A DNA stretch of 64,000 bases from Peptococcaceae bacterium BRH_c23 (GTDB taxonomy: Bacteria > Bacillota_B > Desulfitobacteriia > Desulfitobacteriales > Desulfitobacteriaceae). Of the stretch, positions 24,601 to 34,995 are shown piece after piece (the stretch's first letter is position 1; every line of letters starts with the position of its first letter). The position numbers and the translations under genes are program-made. The stretch is taken from contig LADV01000130.1 of the NCBI GenBank assembly GCA_000961805.1, positions 1-64,000 on the forward strand, in the 5' to 3' direction. The notes beneath the pieces were generated by a model that saw only the letters and a program-made list of their open reading frames with translations, was not told the DNA's origin and ran no database searches.

Positions 24601-27030
24601 GTGGCATTGTTCGCAGATAAAGAGAGTTTTAAACAAGCTTACCTCACCAAAATTAGGGAAACAGAAGGGATTACCCTGGATGAAGGTACGCTACGGACTA
24701 AATATAAAACCTTGGTCCTGCTGCTTAAAGAAGAAATGAGTTTTAACCGGGCTCCAATGAAGAGCTCAGTAACCCCAACAAAACAAGTCTATTATTTTTC
24801 CATGGAGTTTCTGATCGGTAAACTTCTCCATTATTATTTGGTTAATCTGGACATTGAGCAAATGGTACGGGAAGGCTTAGAGGATCTGATGATTAACTTG
24901 GATGATTTATTAATGCAAGAAGTGGATCCGGGTTTAGGAAACGGCGGTTTAGGTAGATTGGCGGCCTGTTTTTTAGACTCTATAGCTTTTTTGGGAATAG
25001 CAGGGCACGGTAACGGAATCCGCTATAAGTATGGCTTGTTTGAGCAAAAGATTCGAGAGGGTGCCCAGATTGAGGTTGCGGATAATTGGTTAAAAAATGG
25101 TTACCCCTGGGAAATACCTAGACCTGATAAGAGCGTGATTGTTAAATTTAAGGGCAATGTTAGAACGGAATGTGTTCAAGGGAAATTAATGTTTTATCAT
25201 GAAAACTATGAGCCTGTCTTAGCGGTTCCCTATGATATTCCGGTCATGAGCTATGATAATCTAGCCAATATCAATAATCTGAGATTATGGAGCGCGGAAC
25301 CGTTATGTCATGAGTTGGATTTTGCTTGTTTCAACCGCGGTGAGTTTGAACAGGCCGTTAGTCTAAAGTCAGAGGTCGAAGCCATTTCCTATATTCTTTA
25401 TCCTGATGACAACAGTCGCTCAGGTAAGGAACTTAGACTAAAGCAGGAGTATTTTTTTGTAGCCGCTGGATTAGGGTCGATCATGCGAAGCTATAAAAAG
25501 CGCAATCAAACACTAGCTGATTTTTCACGGTGGGTGGCCGTTCATATCAATGACACTCATCCGGTGCTTTGTATTCCCGAATTAATGCGCATCCTGATTG
25601 ATGAAGAAGGCCTAGGCTGGGACCAAGCTTGGAACATAACCGTCAACACCATGTCCTTTACCAATCATACCATTATGCCGGAAGCTATGGAAAAGTGGCC
25701 GATTGAGTTATTTAAAGGACTTTTGCCGAGAATTTACATGATAATTGAAGAGATCGATCGAGAATTTAAAGCGCGCTTGGCGAAGAGGTTCTTAGACGAC
25801 TGGAGATTCATCCAGACTACGCAGATTATCAAAGATGGACAAGTTTACATGGCAAATTTAGCAGTAATCGGTAGCTCTTCAGTCAACGGAGTTGCGGCTT
25901 TGCATACAGAAATTTTAAAGCAGCAAGTCTTTAAAGACTATTACCGTATTTTTGGCTATAAGTTCAGTAATAAGACCAATGGTGTCAACCATCGAAGGTT
26001 TCTCTTGGCTTCTAACCCAGGCTTGTCTGAGCTAATTACGGAGGCAATAGGCCCAGATTGGAAAAAGAAAGCTGAGGAACTTAATCAATTACAGGTTTTT
26101 AAAGATGATGCTAGTTTCTTGGCAAAGCTCGCTAAGGTAAAGTATCTCAATAAATGCCAATTGGCTAAGAGAGTTATGGAGACACAAGGCTTGGAACTTG
26201 ACCCATTATCAGTCTTCGATGTTCAGGTCAAGAGAATCCATGCCTATAAACGACAACTTCTCAACATTTTAAAAATTATGTACTTGTATAACCAAGCCAT
26301 CAATGACCCGAATTCAGTGGTTAGTTCGCAGACCTTTATTTTTGGTGGCAAAGCAGCACCTGGTTATCATTATGCTAAGACTATTATTAAACTCATCAAC
26401 ACACTAGCTAACAAAATCAATCGGGATCCAAGTGTCAATCAAAAGCTCAAGGTTGCCTTCCTAGAGAATTTCAATGTATCCCTTGGCGAATTGATTTATC
26501 CGGCGGCTGACATTAGCGAGCAAATCTCCACGGCCAGTAAAGAAGCCTCTGGTACAGGAAATATGAAATTCATGATGAATGGTGCCATTACAATTGGTAC
26601 CCTAGATGGTGCTAATCTAGAAATCAAAGAAGCCGTAGGAGAGGATAATATCTCTATCTTTGGACTTACGGTAGCTGAAGTCTTGAACTACTCTAGCGAA
26701 GGGGGCTATAAGTCCTGGGATCACTATTACTCCAACCCCGACCTAAAACTTTGTGTTGATCAACTGGTCAATGGATTTTTTGAAACGGCGGGGGATGAAT
26801 TTAGAGTTATATTTGATTCGCTTTTGATTTACAATGACGAGTTTTTTGTGCTTCAGGATTTTAATGCTTATATAGAAACCTATCAAAAACTTCAGCAGTT
26901 CTATGCCAGAAAAGACAACTGGTATAGCACATCATTAATCAATATTGCTAAAGCAGGGGTTTTTTCCAGCGATCGAACCATCAAAGAATATGCGGACCAA
27001 ATCTGGAAGGTTAATACTCGGACCTTATAG
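24601..27030 (+). CDS. glgP: Glycogen/starch phosphorylase
   Basis: 809 aa, GT35, PLP-dependent release of glucose-1-phosphate from glycogen. Recognised by YYFSMEFLIGKLL, GNGGLGRLAACFLDS, VAVHINDTHPVL, VFDVQVKRIHAYKRQLLN, GGKAAPGYHYAK and the PLP Lys in EASGTGNMKFMMNGA. It starts with GTG only 9 bp behind glgB with a weak GGGG site, so translation probably depends on coupling. The N-terminal regulatory extension of animal enzymes is lacking, as is usual in bacteria. Confidence 0.96.
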   Translation: MALFADKESFKQAYLTKIRETEGITLDEGTLRTKYKTLVLLLKEEMSFNRAPMKSSVTPTKQVYYFSMEFLIGKLLHYYLVNLDIEQMVREGLEDLMINLDDLLMQEVDPGLGNGGLGRLAACFLDSIAFLGIAGHGNGIRYKYGLFEQKIREGAQIEVADNWLKNGYPWEIPRPDKSVIVKFKGNVRTECVQGKLMFYHENYEPVLAVPYDIPVMSYDNLANINNLRLWSAEPLCHELDFACFNRGEFEQAVSLKSEVEAISYILYPDDNSRSGKELRLKQEYFFVAAGLGSIMRSYKKRNQTLADFSRWVAVHINDTHPVLCIPELMRILIDEEGLGWDQAWNITVNTMSFTNHTIMPEAMEKWPIELFKGLLPRIYMIIEEIDREFKARLAKRFLDDWRFIQTTQIIKDGQVYMANLAVIGSSSVNGVAALHTEILKQQVFKDYYRIFGYKFSNKTNGVNHRRFLLASNPGLSELITEAIGPDWKKKAEELNQLQVFKDDASFLAKLAKVKYLNKCQLAKRVMETQGLELDPLSVFDVQVKRIHAYKRQLLNILKIMYLYNQAINDPNSVVSSQTFIFGGKAAPGYHYAKTIIKLINTLANKINRDPSVNQKLKVAFLENFNVSLGELIYPAADISEQISTASKEASGTGNMKFMMNGAITIGTLDGANLEIKEAVGEDNISIFGLTVAEVLNYSSEGGYKSWDHYYSNPDLKLCVDQLVNGFFETAGDEFRVIFDSLLIYNDEFFVLQDFNAYIETYQKLQQFYARKDNWYSTSLINIAKAGVFSSDRTIKEYADQIWKVNTRTL

Positions 27031-27098
27031 AAAAAGATCTAGAGAGTGGGTTTTCATAATTACTGTGGACAGGAGCAGAGGAGAGAAGGGGGAAAAGT

Positions 27099-28289
27099 AT
27101 GCAAAAGCAGGAGTGTATAGCGATGCTTTTGGCAGGAGGACAGGGAAGTAGGCTAGGCGGTCTGACTCACAATATTGCGAAGCCTGCGGTTTCCTTTTGT
27201 GGTAAGTATCGAATTATCGACTTTAGTTTGAGTAATTGTGCCAATTCAAATATTAACACAGTCGGAGTCCTCACTCAGTATAAGCCGTATTTACTGAACT
27301 CCTATATCGGGTTGGGTTCTGCTTGGAATTTAGATAATCCCTTCGGTGGCGTGCATATTCTCCCACCCTATGTTGGAGATAATGAAGGGAGTTGGTATCA
27401 AGGAACCGCCAACGCGATTTACCAAAACCTTGATTTTATTAATTTCTACGATCCCAAATATGTCCTCATCATCTCTGGCGACCATATTTATAAGATGAAT
27501 TATCTCTCAATGTTAAAGGATCACAAGGAGAACGGGTCAGACATTACTGTCTCTACGATCGAAGTTCCCTGGGAGGAAGTTTCTCGGTTTGGAATAGTGA
27601 CTATTGATCAAGAGGGCAAAGTAATCAAGTTTATGGAAAAATTGCCAGATCCGGAGAGCAATTTAGCCTCGATGGGCATCTATATTTTTAACTGGTCAAT
27701 CCTTAGACAGGCCTTAATAGATGATGCCCTGGATCCTCTATCTGAAAACGATTTTGGAAAAAATATCATACCCAAACAGATAGAATTAGGGAAGAAGGTA
27801 TTTGCTTATAACTTCCAGGGGTATTGGAGAGATGTCGGTACGATAGAAAGTTACTATAATGCTAATATGGAGTCCTTAGACGGGGAAGACTCGATAGACC
27901 TATTTGATCCTGGGCAAAGGGTCTTTTCCAATGAAGATATTTTACCTCCTCAATATATTGGTCCGACAGCCAAAATCCAAAATAGCCTGATCAGTAATGG
28001 CTGCGTGGTACTGGGACAGGTGAGTCACTCAATTTTAGCGCCGGGGACTTATGTTGGAGAAGGGTCTATTGTTGAGGATTCAATCTTACTCCCCCATGCT
28101 AAGGTTCATCGTGAAACGACGATTAATAAAACAATTATTGGCGAAGGTGCGAAAATTATGAGTCACTGCTCATTAGGGAGGGAACCAGGCCCTATTCCGC
28201 AACAGTCTGGAATTACAGTCCTAGAGGACCATTATGTGCTAGAGAAAGGCTCTGTCATCCAAGCGGGCAGCAATCTAAATGCATGTTAA
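27099..28289 (+). CDS. glgC: Glucose-1-phosphate adenylyltransferase, catalytic subunit
   Basis: 396 aa; makes ADP-glucose from Glc-1-P and ATP, the committed step. The nucleotide loop is [20 protein letters not shown], with [18 protein letters not shown], the substrate Lys in VIKFMEKL, and a C-terminal left-handed beta-helix of hexapeptide repeats (about 290-390). AAGGGGG precedes the ATG. It is followed by glgD, so the pair probably forms a GlgC-GlgD hetero-oligomer as in bacilli. Confidence 0.96.
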   Translation: MQKQECIAMLLAGGQGSRLGGLTHNIAKPAVSFCGKYRIIDFSLSNCANSNINTVGVLTQYKPYLLNSYIGLGSAWNLDNPFGGVHILPPYVGDNEGSWYQGTANAIYQNLDFINFYDPKYVLIISGDHIYKMNYLSMLKDHKENGSDITVSTIEVPWEEVSRFGIVTIDQEGKVIKFMEKLPDPESNLASMGIYIFNWSILRQALIDDALDPLSENDFGKNIIPKQIELGKKVFAYNFQGYWRDVGTIESYYNANMESLDGEDSIDLFDPGQRVFSNEDILPPQYIGPTAKIQNSLISNGCVVLGQVSHSILAPGTYVGEGSIVEDSILLPHAKVHRETTINKTIIGEGAKIMSHCSLGREPGPIPQQSGITVLEDHYVLEKGSVIQAGSNLNAC

Positions 28290-28311
28290 GATAAACTAAG
28301 GGGGAAAGAAG

Positions 28312-29433
28312 ATGCATAATGCCATTGGTATCCTGTTTGGAAATAACAGTTCTGATATTTTGCAGGGGTTAGCGTTCCAACGATCAATAGCGGCGGTTCC
28401 CTTTGGAGGACGCTACCGTTTATTGGATTTTGCTCTCTCCAGCATGGTTAACTCTGGAATCAGGACGATTGGATTAGTGACCCCGCGCCATTATAGGTCG
28501 TTGCTTGATCACTTGGGGGCCGGAAAAGAATGGTTTCTGGATCGGAAATCTGGCGGATTATTTATCTTACCTGGAGCAATTCAAGGGTTATCAGGACAAA
28601 GTGGAAAGTTTAGATTAAAAGACTTACAGCTTAATATTGAGTATCTGCAGAAAGAATTCTGTGAAAACATCATTATCAGCGGATGTAATCACGTTTTTAA
28701 TATCAATTATCAAGCAGCTTTAGAGATACATGAGAGTAAGCGGGCGGATATCACTCTAATCTATAAAGAAAGCACAGATTCTGTGGCGATGGCGGGAAAA
28801 GAACACCTGATTATCGGAGATAACCAAGAAGTCCTTGATATTCTGGGAAATGATACTGCAGAGACTAGTGGACAAACTCAGGCCTATTTTGTGGACATGT
28901 TAATTATCCGGCGCAAGCTGCTTTTAGAACTTATTGAAGGTTATAGATCGATTGAAACCGTGAACCTAATGGACGCTATTTATGAAAATATTCGTTCGCT
29001 TAAACTATTTGGGGTTCCTTTTAAGGGCTATTTTGGAACCGTAAATTCCGTCAAAGATTATTTCGACAGGAGTATGGAATTACTCAATCCAGAGATTCGC
29101 AAAGAAGTCTTAACAGGTCAGGATCAGATTCATACCAAAATTGTGGACAATCCTCCGACTAAGCACGGTGCTCAGGCGAAGGTGTCAAACTCTTTAATTT
29201 CAAGTGGGTGTACTATCGAAGGAGAGGTCCATAATTCAATTTTAGCTCGAGGTGTGATCGTAGAATCGGGAGCCGTAATTAGAAACTGTATTATTATGCA
29301 AAAGTGTAAAATTGAAGCCGAGGCTAGTTTGAATTATGTTATTCTCGATAAGTTTGTTAAAGTTCATGCAGGCAATGTGTTGAAGGGAAACAAGAATACT
29401 CCCTTGGTCGTACTTAAAGGCTCATTAGTCTAA
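28312..29433 (+). CDS. glgD: Glucose-1-phosphate adenylyltransferase-like regulatory subunit
   Basis: 373 aa, same fold as GlgC but the catalytic nucleotide loop (GG-x-G-x-R-L) is replaced by GILFGNNSSDILQGLA, so it should not be catalytic alone. PFGGRYRLLDFALSSMVNSG keeps the family scaffold, and a beta-helix with hexapeptide repeats covers the last 90 residues. In Firmicutes GlgD raises GlgC activity. It lies 22 bp behind glgC. Confidence 0.94.
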   Translation: MHNAIGILFGNNSSDILQGLAFQRSIAAVPFGGRYRLLDFALSSMVNSGIRTIGLVTPRHYRSLLDHLGAGKEWFLDRKSGGLFILPGAIQGLSGQSGKFRLKDLQLNIEYLQKEFCENIIISGCNHVFNINYQAALEIHESKRADITLIYKESTDSVAMAGKEHLIIGDNQEVLDILGNDTAETSGQTQAYFVDMLIIRRKLLLELIEGYRSIETVNLMDAIYENIRSLKLFGVPFKGYFGTVNSVKDYFDRSMELLNPEIRKEVLTGQDQIHTKIVDNPPTKHGAQAKVSNSLISSGCTIEGEVHNSILARGVIVESGAVIRNCIIMQKCKIEAEASLNYVILDKFVKVHAGNVLKGNKNTPLVVLKGSLV

Positions 29434-29454
29434 GATTGAGAGAAGAGGGATTAT

Positions 29455-30870
29455 ATGAAGATTGTATTTGCAATTGCGGAGGCAGATCCCTTTGTCAAAA
29501 CTGGTGGTCTGGGTGAGGTTGGCGGTTCCCTTCCAAGTGCCTTGCAAAGACAAGGTGCTGACGTACGTGTTATTATGCCCAAGTATAGTGTTATCCCCGA
29601 ACATTTCCGCAAAGAACTTAAACAGATTAATCGTTTTTCTGTCCCTTTGGCTTGGCGTCGACAATATTGCGGACTGGAAGAATTAACCTGTAAAGGTGTT
29701 CGTTATTACTTCATTGACAATGAGTATTATTTTAAGCGTGCCAATCTCTATGGAGAGTTTGACGAGGCAGAACGATTTGCTTTTTTTTCTCGGGCTGTGT
29801 TAGAAAGCCTCGTTCACATCCCGGAATTCAATCCGGACATTATTCATTGTCATGATTGGCATACGGCTCTGATTCCTCTGATGCTCAAAGAGTTTTATAC
29901 TAAGAGTCCCCTCTATTATTCGATTAACACCGTGTTCACCATTCATAATCTGAAGTATCAAGGGATTTTCCCTAAAGAGGTTCTGACAGACGTGATCGGA
30001 TTGGACGAAACCTTTTTTACAGAGGAGACTCTAGAATTTCACGGTGCAGTTAACTTCATGAAAGCGGGTCTTCTCTATGCAGACTCGATTACAACGGTGA
30101 GTCCAACCTATGCTCAGGAAATACAAAATTCGTTTTACGGAGAGAAGCTGGAAGGGATTTTACAAAAACGCCAGGATTCTTTGGTTGGAATTCTCAATGG
30201 CATTGATTATGAGGTCTATAACCCTGATACGGATCCTTATCTTGTTGCCTCACGAGCTAAAGACGACAATAAAAAGGATTTACAAGCTATTTTAGGGCTT
30301 CCTGTCCGAGGGGATCTACCCATCCTAGGGATGGTCAGCCGCTTGGTCGATCAGAAAGGACTGGATCTGCTCAGTTTCGTTATGGAAGAAATTCTGATGT
30401 TGGATGTCCAAATGGTGATCCTTGGGACAGGAGAACAATCTTATGAGCAGAAATTGCAAGGGTTTGCTGACAAATATCCTGAAAAAGTTGCATTCAGAAG
30501 AGAATTTAATGATCAATTAGCGCATAAAATTTATGCCGGGCTTGATAGTTTACTAATGCCTTCACGCTTTGAACCCTGTGGTATATCCCAAATGATTGCT
30601 ATGCGTTATGGAACGATCCCGATCGTACGGGAAACGGGAGGGTTAAAAGACACGGTGATTCCTTATCAGGAATTGACAGGTGAAGGTAATGGCTTTAGTT
30701 TTGCAAACTATAATGCTCACGAATTATTGTTTGCTGTACAGCGGGCGGTTAGGCTCTATTACTCCGACCAATCAGCCTGGACTAAGTTGAGAGAAAGTGC
30801 CATGAAACGGGATTCAAGTTGGGCCCCATCTGCCTATGCATATACTAAAATTTATGAGTCACTGTTATAA
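29455..30870 (+). CDS. glgA: Glycogen synthase (ADP-glucose)
   Basis: 471 aa, GT5. N-terminal KTGGLGEVGGSLPSAL binds ADP-glucose, HCHDWHTALIPLML and VFTIHNLKYQGIF are family blocks, and the C-terminal GT-B half has MVSRLVDQKGLDLL and the catalytic EPCGISQMIAMRYGTIPIVR (E-x7-E type). 21 bp behind glgD with AGAGGGA before the ATG. A structured repeat separates it from the next gene. Confidence 0.96.
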   Translation: MKIVFAIAEADPFVKTGGLGEVGGSLPSALQRQGADVRVIMPKYSVIPEHFRKELKQINRFSVPLAWRRQYCGLEELTCKGVRYYFIDNEYYFKRANLYGEFDEAERFAFFSRAVLESLVHIPEFNPDIIHCHDWHTALIPLMLKEFYTKSPLYYSINTVFTIHNLKYQGIFPKEVLTDVIGLDETFFTEETLEFHGAVNFMKAGLLYADSITTVSPTYAQEIQNSFYGEKLEGILQKRQDSLVGILNGIDYEVYNPDTDPYLVASRAKDDNKKDLQAILGLPVRGDLPILGMVSRLVDQKGLDLLSFVMEEILMLDVQMVILGTGEQSYEQKLQGFADKYPEKVAFRREFNDQLAHKIYAGLDSLLMPSRFEPCGISQMIAMRYGTIPIVRETGGLKDTVIPYQELTGEGNGFSFANYNAHELLFAVQRAVRLYYSDQSAWTKLRESAMKRDSSWAPSAYAYTKIYESLL

Positions 30871-31095
30871 AGGGCGGCCGCCTGCGCTTCTCGCCATCCA
30901 TGGCTACAGGGACACTCGGCCATCACGGCGCCTTGCCAATCCACACTGCAGGAGTATGCGTAATGAGTTGCAGTGTGGCGATAAGCTCGTCCGCTTATCG
31001 TCATGGCGGCGCTCTAATCTCGAACATCCTTGTTCGAGTCATGGCCAGCGCTTCTCCGCTATGCTAACACGTGCGAAGACAGTGTCTTCGGGCAC
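30871..31095 (+). repeat. GC-rich multi-hairpin repeat in the glycogen operon
   Basis: Four hairpins in a row: CCACACTGCA/TGCAGTGTGG (30941-30978), CGATAAGC/GCTTATCG (30979-31000), CTCGAACA/TGTTCGAG (31019-31038), and GTGCGAAGACA/TGTCTTCGGGCAC (31071-31095). The last 45 bp recur at 57691-57735 with two mismatches. GC content is clearly above that of the surroundings. It is an intergenic interspersed repeat placed between glgA and the GH13-GH77 gene; it may affect read-through. Confidence 0.75.
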
Positions 31096-31154
31096 CAGCC
31101 AAATTTATACCGTCAGACCGAACGAACTAAGGAAGATGCGGTAGGAGTGTGGAA

Positions 31155-34100
31155 ATGAGTTTTTTTGTCTATCATGACTCGCATAGTCTAGACTACCGTC
31201 AGCCCTTTGGAGCGGTAACTTGTGGACAGATGATTAGGATTCGTTTAGATCTGAGCTCAGAAATTCCTATAGAGTCCTTACATTTACGCCTCTGGGAGAG
31301 AGACCGGGAACGATTAGTCCCAATGTGTCCAAAATCTGGGGAGTTTTCCGAACAAAGGGTCGTGTTTGAGGTGGAGTATGAGGCCCCAAACACCCCCGGA
31401 CTTGTCTGGTATTATTTTAGGCTTCAAGTCGGTGGACAAACCTACTACTATGGCAATAATGTGGATAAGTTGGGAGGGGAGGGACACCTCGGGAATGAAG
31501 AGCCTCCTTCCTACCAAGTGACTGTTCATAGTCCCTCGGAAGTTCCGGCTTGGTATAAACGGGGAATCATGTATCAGATCTTTGTGGATCGTTTCTATCA
31601 CGCCCATGAAGATGGGTTCGTGCTATACCCTAGAAAAAATGCTCTCTTACATGCTGATTGGTATGACACTCCCTTCTATATTAAAGACGAACGAGGTAGA
31701 GTAACTCATTGGGATTTTTTTGGTGGGAACCTATTAGGGGTTATTGAAAAATTACCTTATCTCCACGAGTTAGGGATAAGCATCATTTACTTTAATCCGA
31801 TCTTTGATGCTCCTAGTAATCATAAATATGATACTGCGGATTATCACAAGATCGACCCTATGTTTGGAGATGAAGAGCTCTTCGAGCACTTAATCAAAGA
31901 AGCTAGGCAATACGGAATTGCTATCGTGTTGGACGGTGTGTTTAGTCACACCGGGAGTGACAGTGTCTATTTTAATCGCTATAATACTTACCCTAGTGTG
32001 GGTGCTTATCAGTCAGCAGAGTCTTCCTATTATCAGTGGTATCAATTCAAGCCCAACAGCCAAGAGTACCAGTCGTGGTGGGGCGTTGATGCACTGCCAG
32101 AAGTGAATGAACTAAACCCAGCCTATCAAGAATTCTTATTCGGTGCTGGGGATGGGGTTATCCAAAAGTGGATGAAAAAAGGAATTGCTGGTTGGCGCTT
32201 GGATGTGGCTGACGAGCTTCCGGATGAATTCATCCGGAAATTGAGGCAAACGATCAAAACCATCAATCCCGAAGCAGTTCTCATAGGGGAAGTATGGGAA
32301 GATGCCTCTAATAAGGGGAGCTATGGTAAACTTCGAGAGTATTTTTGGGGTTATGAGCTGGATGCTACGATGAATTACCCTTTCCGAGATAGTTTCCTTA
32401 GCTTCATGCTAAGTAAAACTACTTCAAACTTGGTTTATCAGCAAGTGATGAGCTTGTATGAAAATTATCCCCGAGAGAATTTTTATGGGGCTATGAACCT
32501 GATCGGGAGTCACGATCGGGAGAGGATCTTAACTCTATTAGGGGAGGCGCCCGATGAAAAGGCTTTGATAGAAAATGAGAAGCAGAGCTATAGGCTTTCT
32601 CCAGAGGCGCGAGAACTTGCCGTGCAAAGACTTAAGCTAGTTAGTCTGATCCAAATGACCTTTCCTGGTGTACCTTGTGTGTATTATGGGGATGAAGTGG
32701 GGCTGGAAGGCTATAGTGACCCTTATAACCGTGCAACATACCCTTGGAATAGGGAAGACCAAGAAATCTTGCTGTGGTATAAAACGATGATTCGCCTGCG
32801 TCTCGAGTATGAGGTATTACAGTCGGGTGATTTCCAGTCATTTTACTCTGAGCCGGATATTTATGGTTTTAAACGGTCTGATGGAGATGAGGAAATCACA
32901 GTCCTGATTAATCGCCATGCCTCGCAAGCTAAGGAAATCACCTTGCCATCGACTTTGCATACTAATCTGATAAAGGGTGCCCTCGTTCTAGATTTACTGA
33001 GTGGGCAGATTATCACTGGACAGACGGCACAAACCCTTATCCTAGGCCCTTTGTCAGCCCAAGCCTTGTATTGTAAACAAAGCCTGCCGCCATTTCCGCG
33101 TCAAAACTTGGGGCGTTCTTGCGGAGTGTTAATGCACGTTAGCTCCTTGCCTTCGGACTTTGGGTCGGGAGATATGGGCATAGAGGCTTATCGTTTTGTC
33201 GATTTTTTAGTTGAATCTGGTCAATCTTTGTGGCAAGTGCTGCCTTTAAATCCTGTCGGTTTAGGAGATTCTCCCTATCAAAGCGATTCTGCTTTCGCAG
33301 GAAACCCGAGGCTGATCAGTCTGGAAGGTTTGATGCGGGAGGGCCTTCTCGAAGCGGATTTTGCTGAGGAGTTGCAACTGGCAGAGTTGTCAGCTGAAAT
33401 GTTTAAAGATGTTAGTCTGCGAAAAGCGTTTAAAGGCTTTAAGGCTCAACTCCAAGAACAAGGCCAACTCCCAGACCAAGCCCAAGACTCCGATCGGACT
33501 GGGCCAGAGTTTAGGTTTCTTGCTCGGCAGAACTATTTGAGATTTCAACAGGATCACCGGGAATGGCTGGATGATTATGCTCTATATCGAGCTTTAAAGT
33601 CTCATTTTGGGGACATAGCCTGGTATGATTGGGAACCAGAGCTTGCTTGGCGCAACACGGAGAGGGTGGCGGAGTATGTCCGACTGCTTGAGGAAGAGGT
33701 AGAATTTAATCGTTTTGTTCAATATGCTTTTTATTATCAATGGCAAGGGCTTCGGCACTATGCCAAAGCCAAGGGAATTAAATTAATTGGGGATATCCCT
33801 ATTTTTGTCGCAGCCGATAGCTGCGACGTATGGGTAAACCATCGGTTTTTTAAACTGGACGAGGGCGGCAGACCTGCTAAAGTAGCGGGAGTTCCTCCCG
33901 ATTATTTTTGTAAGACGGGTCAGTTATGGGGAAATCCAGTCTATGACTGGGATGTCTTAGGGTTAGAGAATTATACTTGGTGGAAGCAAAGAATCAAACT
34001 TGTTCTCGGGCTTTTTGATTTTATTCGTCTTGACCACTTCCGAGGATTTGAGGCTTATTGGGAGATCGAGGCCAGGGAAGAAACAGCGATGAACGGCCGA

Positions 34101-34628
34101 TGGCTTAAAGGACCTGGGAAACGGTTTTTTGAAAGTCTAGCTGAGGAATTCGGGGAGTTACCTTTCATTGCAGAGGACTTAGGAACCATCACACCGGAAG
34201 TCAACGTTCTAAAGCGAATTTTTAGTTTTCCAGGTATGAAGGTTCTACAGTTTACAGCGTTAGAGGAGATGATCTTCGAAGAAGATTCTAATCTGATCTA
34301 TTACTCGGGTACACATGATAATGATACCTTGGTGGGATGGTATAAATCGACCTGGACGGATGAAGAGAGAGCTGACTATGCTGGAGAAGATCAAAAGGAT
34401 GATCCAAAAGAAGCCTGCCGCAAACTGATTGAGGATTTGTATAAGAGCCCAGCCTCTTGGGTTATTACTCCGATGCAAGATATTCTAGGTTTAGATACCG
34501 ACGCTAGGCTGAATGTTCCAGGGACGATCGAAGGAAATTGGCAATGGAAGCTGAAACAGGATCTGTTGACAACTGAAGTGAAGGAGTGGCTTCGTTCTGT
34601 AGCTAGAGAAACGAAGAGACTGCCATAG
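31155..34628 (+). CDS. Alpha-amylase/neopullulanase (GH13) fused to 4-alpha-glucanotransferase (GH77)
   Basis: About 1157 aa, two enzymes in one chain. Residues ~1-120: beta-sandwich (CBM34-like). Residues ~130-630: GH13 barrel with nucleophile Asp in WRLDVADELP, acid Glu in LIGEVWEDAS and Asp in NLIGSHDRER, close to neopullulanase/cyclomaltodextrinase. Residues ~650-1150: MalQ-type GH77, starting SCGVLMHVSSLPSDFG..., with Asp in FIRLDHFRGF, Glu in FIAEDLGT and Asp in YYSGTHDNDT. It would debranch/hydrolyse glycogen and rearrange the maltodextrins for GlgP. ATG 31155 is preferred over GTG 31149 by spacing from TAGGAG. No signal peptide, so cytoplasmic. Confidence 0.94.
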   Translation: MSFFVYHDSHSLDYRQPFGAVTCGQMIRIRLDLSSEIPIESLHLRLWERDRERLVPMCPKSGEFSEQRVVFEVEYEAPNTPGLVWYYFRLQVGGQTYYYGNNVDKLGGEGHLGNEEPPSYQVTVHSPSEVPAWYKRGIMYQIFVDRFYHAHEDGFVLYPRKNALLHADWYDTPFYIKDERGRVTHWDFFGGNLLGVIEKLPYLHELGISIIYFNPIFDAPSNHKYDTADYHKIDPMFGDEELFEHLIKEARQYGIAIVLDGVFSHTGSDSVYFNRYNTYPSVGAYQSAESSYYQWYQFKPNSQEYQSWWGVDALPEVNELNPAYQEFLFGAGDGVIQKWMKKGIAGWRLDVADELPDEFIRKLRQTIKTINPEAVLIGEVWEDASNKGSYGKLREYFWGYELDATMNYPFRDSFLSFMLSKTTSNLVYQQVMSLYENYPRENFYGAMNLIGSHDRERILTLLGEAPDEKALIENEKQSYRLSPEARELAVQRLKLVSLIQMTFPGVPCVYYGDEVGLEGYSDPYNRATYPWNREDQEILLWYKTMIRLRLEYEVLQSGDFQSFYSEPDIYGFKRSDGDEEITVLINRHASQAKEITLPSTLHTNLIKGALVLDLLSGQIITGQTAQTLILGPLSAQALYCKQSLPPFPRQNLGRSCGVLMHVSSLPSDFGSGDMGIEAYRFVDFLVESGQSLWQVLPLNPVGLGDSPYQSDSAFAGNPRLISLEGLMREGLLEADFAEELQLAELSAEMFKDVSLRKAFKGFKAQLQEQGQLPDQAQDSDRTGPEFRFLARQNYLRFQQDHREWLDDYALYRALKSHFGDIAWYDWEPELAWRNTERVAEYVRLLEEEVEFNRFVQYAFYYQWQGLRHYAKAKGIKLIGDIPIFVAADSCDVWVNHRFFKLDEGGRPAKVAGVPPDYFCKTGQLWGNPVYDWDVLGLENYTWWKQRIKLVLGLFDFIRLDHFRGFEAYWEIEAREETAMNGRWLKGPGKRFFESLAEEFGELPFIAEDLGTITPEVNVLKRIFSFPGMKVLQFTALEEMIFEEDSNLIYYSGTHDNDTLVGWYKSTWTDEERADYAGEDQKDDPKEACRKLIEDLYKSPASWVITPMQDILGLDTDARLNVPGTIEGNWQWKLKQDLLTTEVKEWLRSVARETKRLP

Positions 34629-34632
34629 GTAG

Positions 34633-34668
34633 GGCGTAGCGAAACTATAGTTTCGCTACGCCATTTTC
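34633..34668 (+). terminator. Terminator of the glycogen operon
   Basis: 30-bp perfect palindrome (GGCGTAGCGAAACTA + complement, 34633-34662), then ATTTTCTTTT. Confidence 0.9.
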
Positions 34669-34730
34669 TTTTAATATAAAGTTGCGATCTAAGGCAGTCC
34701 TTTATGTATTGAAGGTGCAAAAAGGACTCT

Positions 34731-34773
34731 AAGCTTGGACCATCTACAAATTTGTGGATGGCCTAGCTTTTTC
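34731..34773 (+). terminator. Second terminator-like hairpin
   Basis: AAGCTTGGACCATCTACAAA pairs with TTTGTGGATGGCCTAGCTT and runs into TTTTT. It sits between the glycogen operon and the HD-GYP gene; the 34629-34995 gap holds no gene. Confidence 0.8.
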
Positions 34774-34995
34774 GATCACACTTTTCTGTTCTTTTTTACT
34801 TAAAGTTGATTAATGTTTGAACCCCAGGAGAATTATTACCTTAAATGAAGGATATCTAAAGATTTCTGTCGAATTCAGTGAGCTGATATGAAGAAAAAAA
34901 TCCTATCTAGAGACACGCAAAAAGATTAACCTGAAGGAATATGCCGGAGATTGCATATCGAATACAAACCTATTTTAGAGAAAGGAGGTAGCGAA

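Noticed and set aside
30836..31144. 102-codon frame across the glgA end and the multi-hairpin repeat
   Set aside because: Arg/Ser/Leu-rich translation of a structured repeat, overlapping glgA; no ribosome site.
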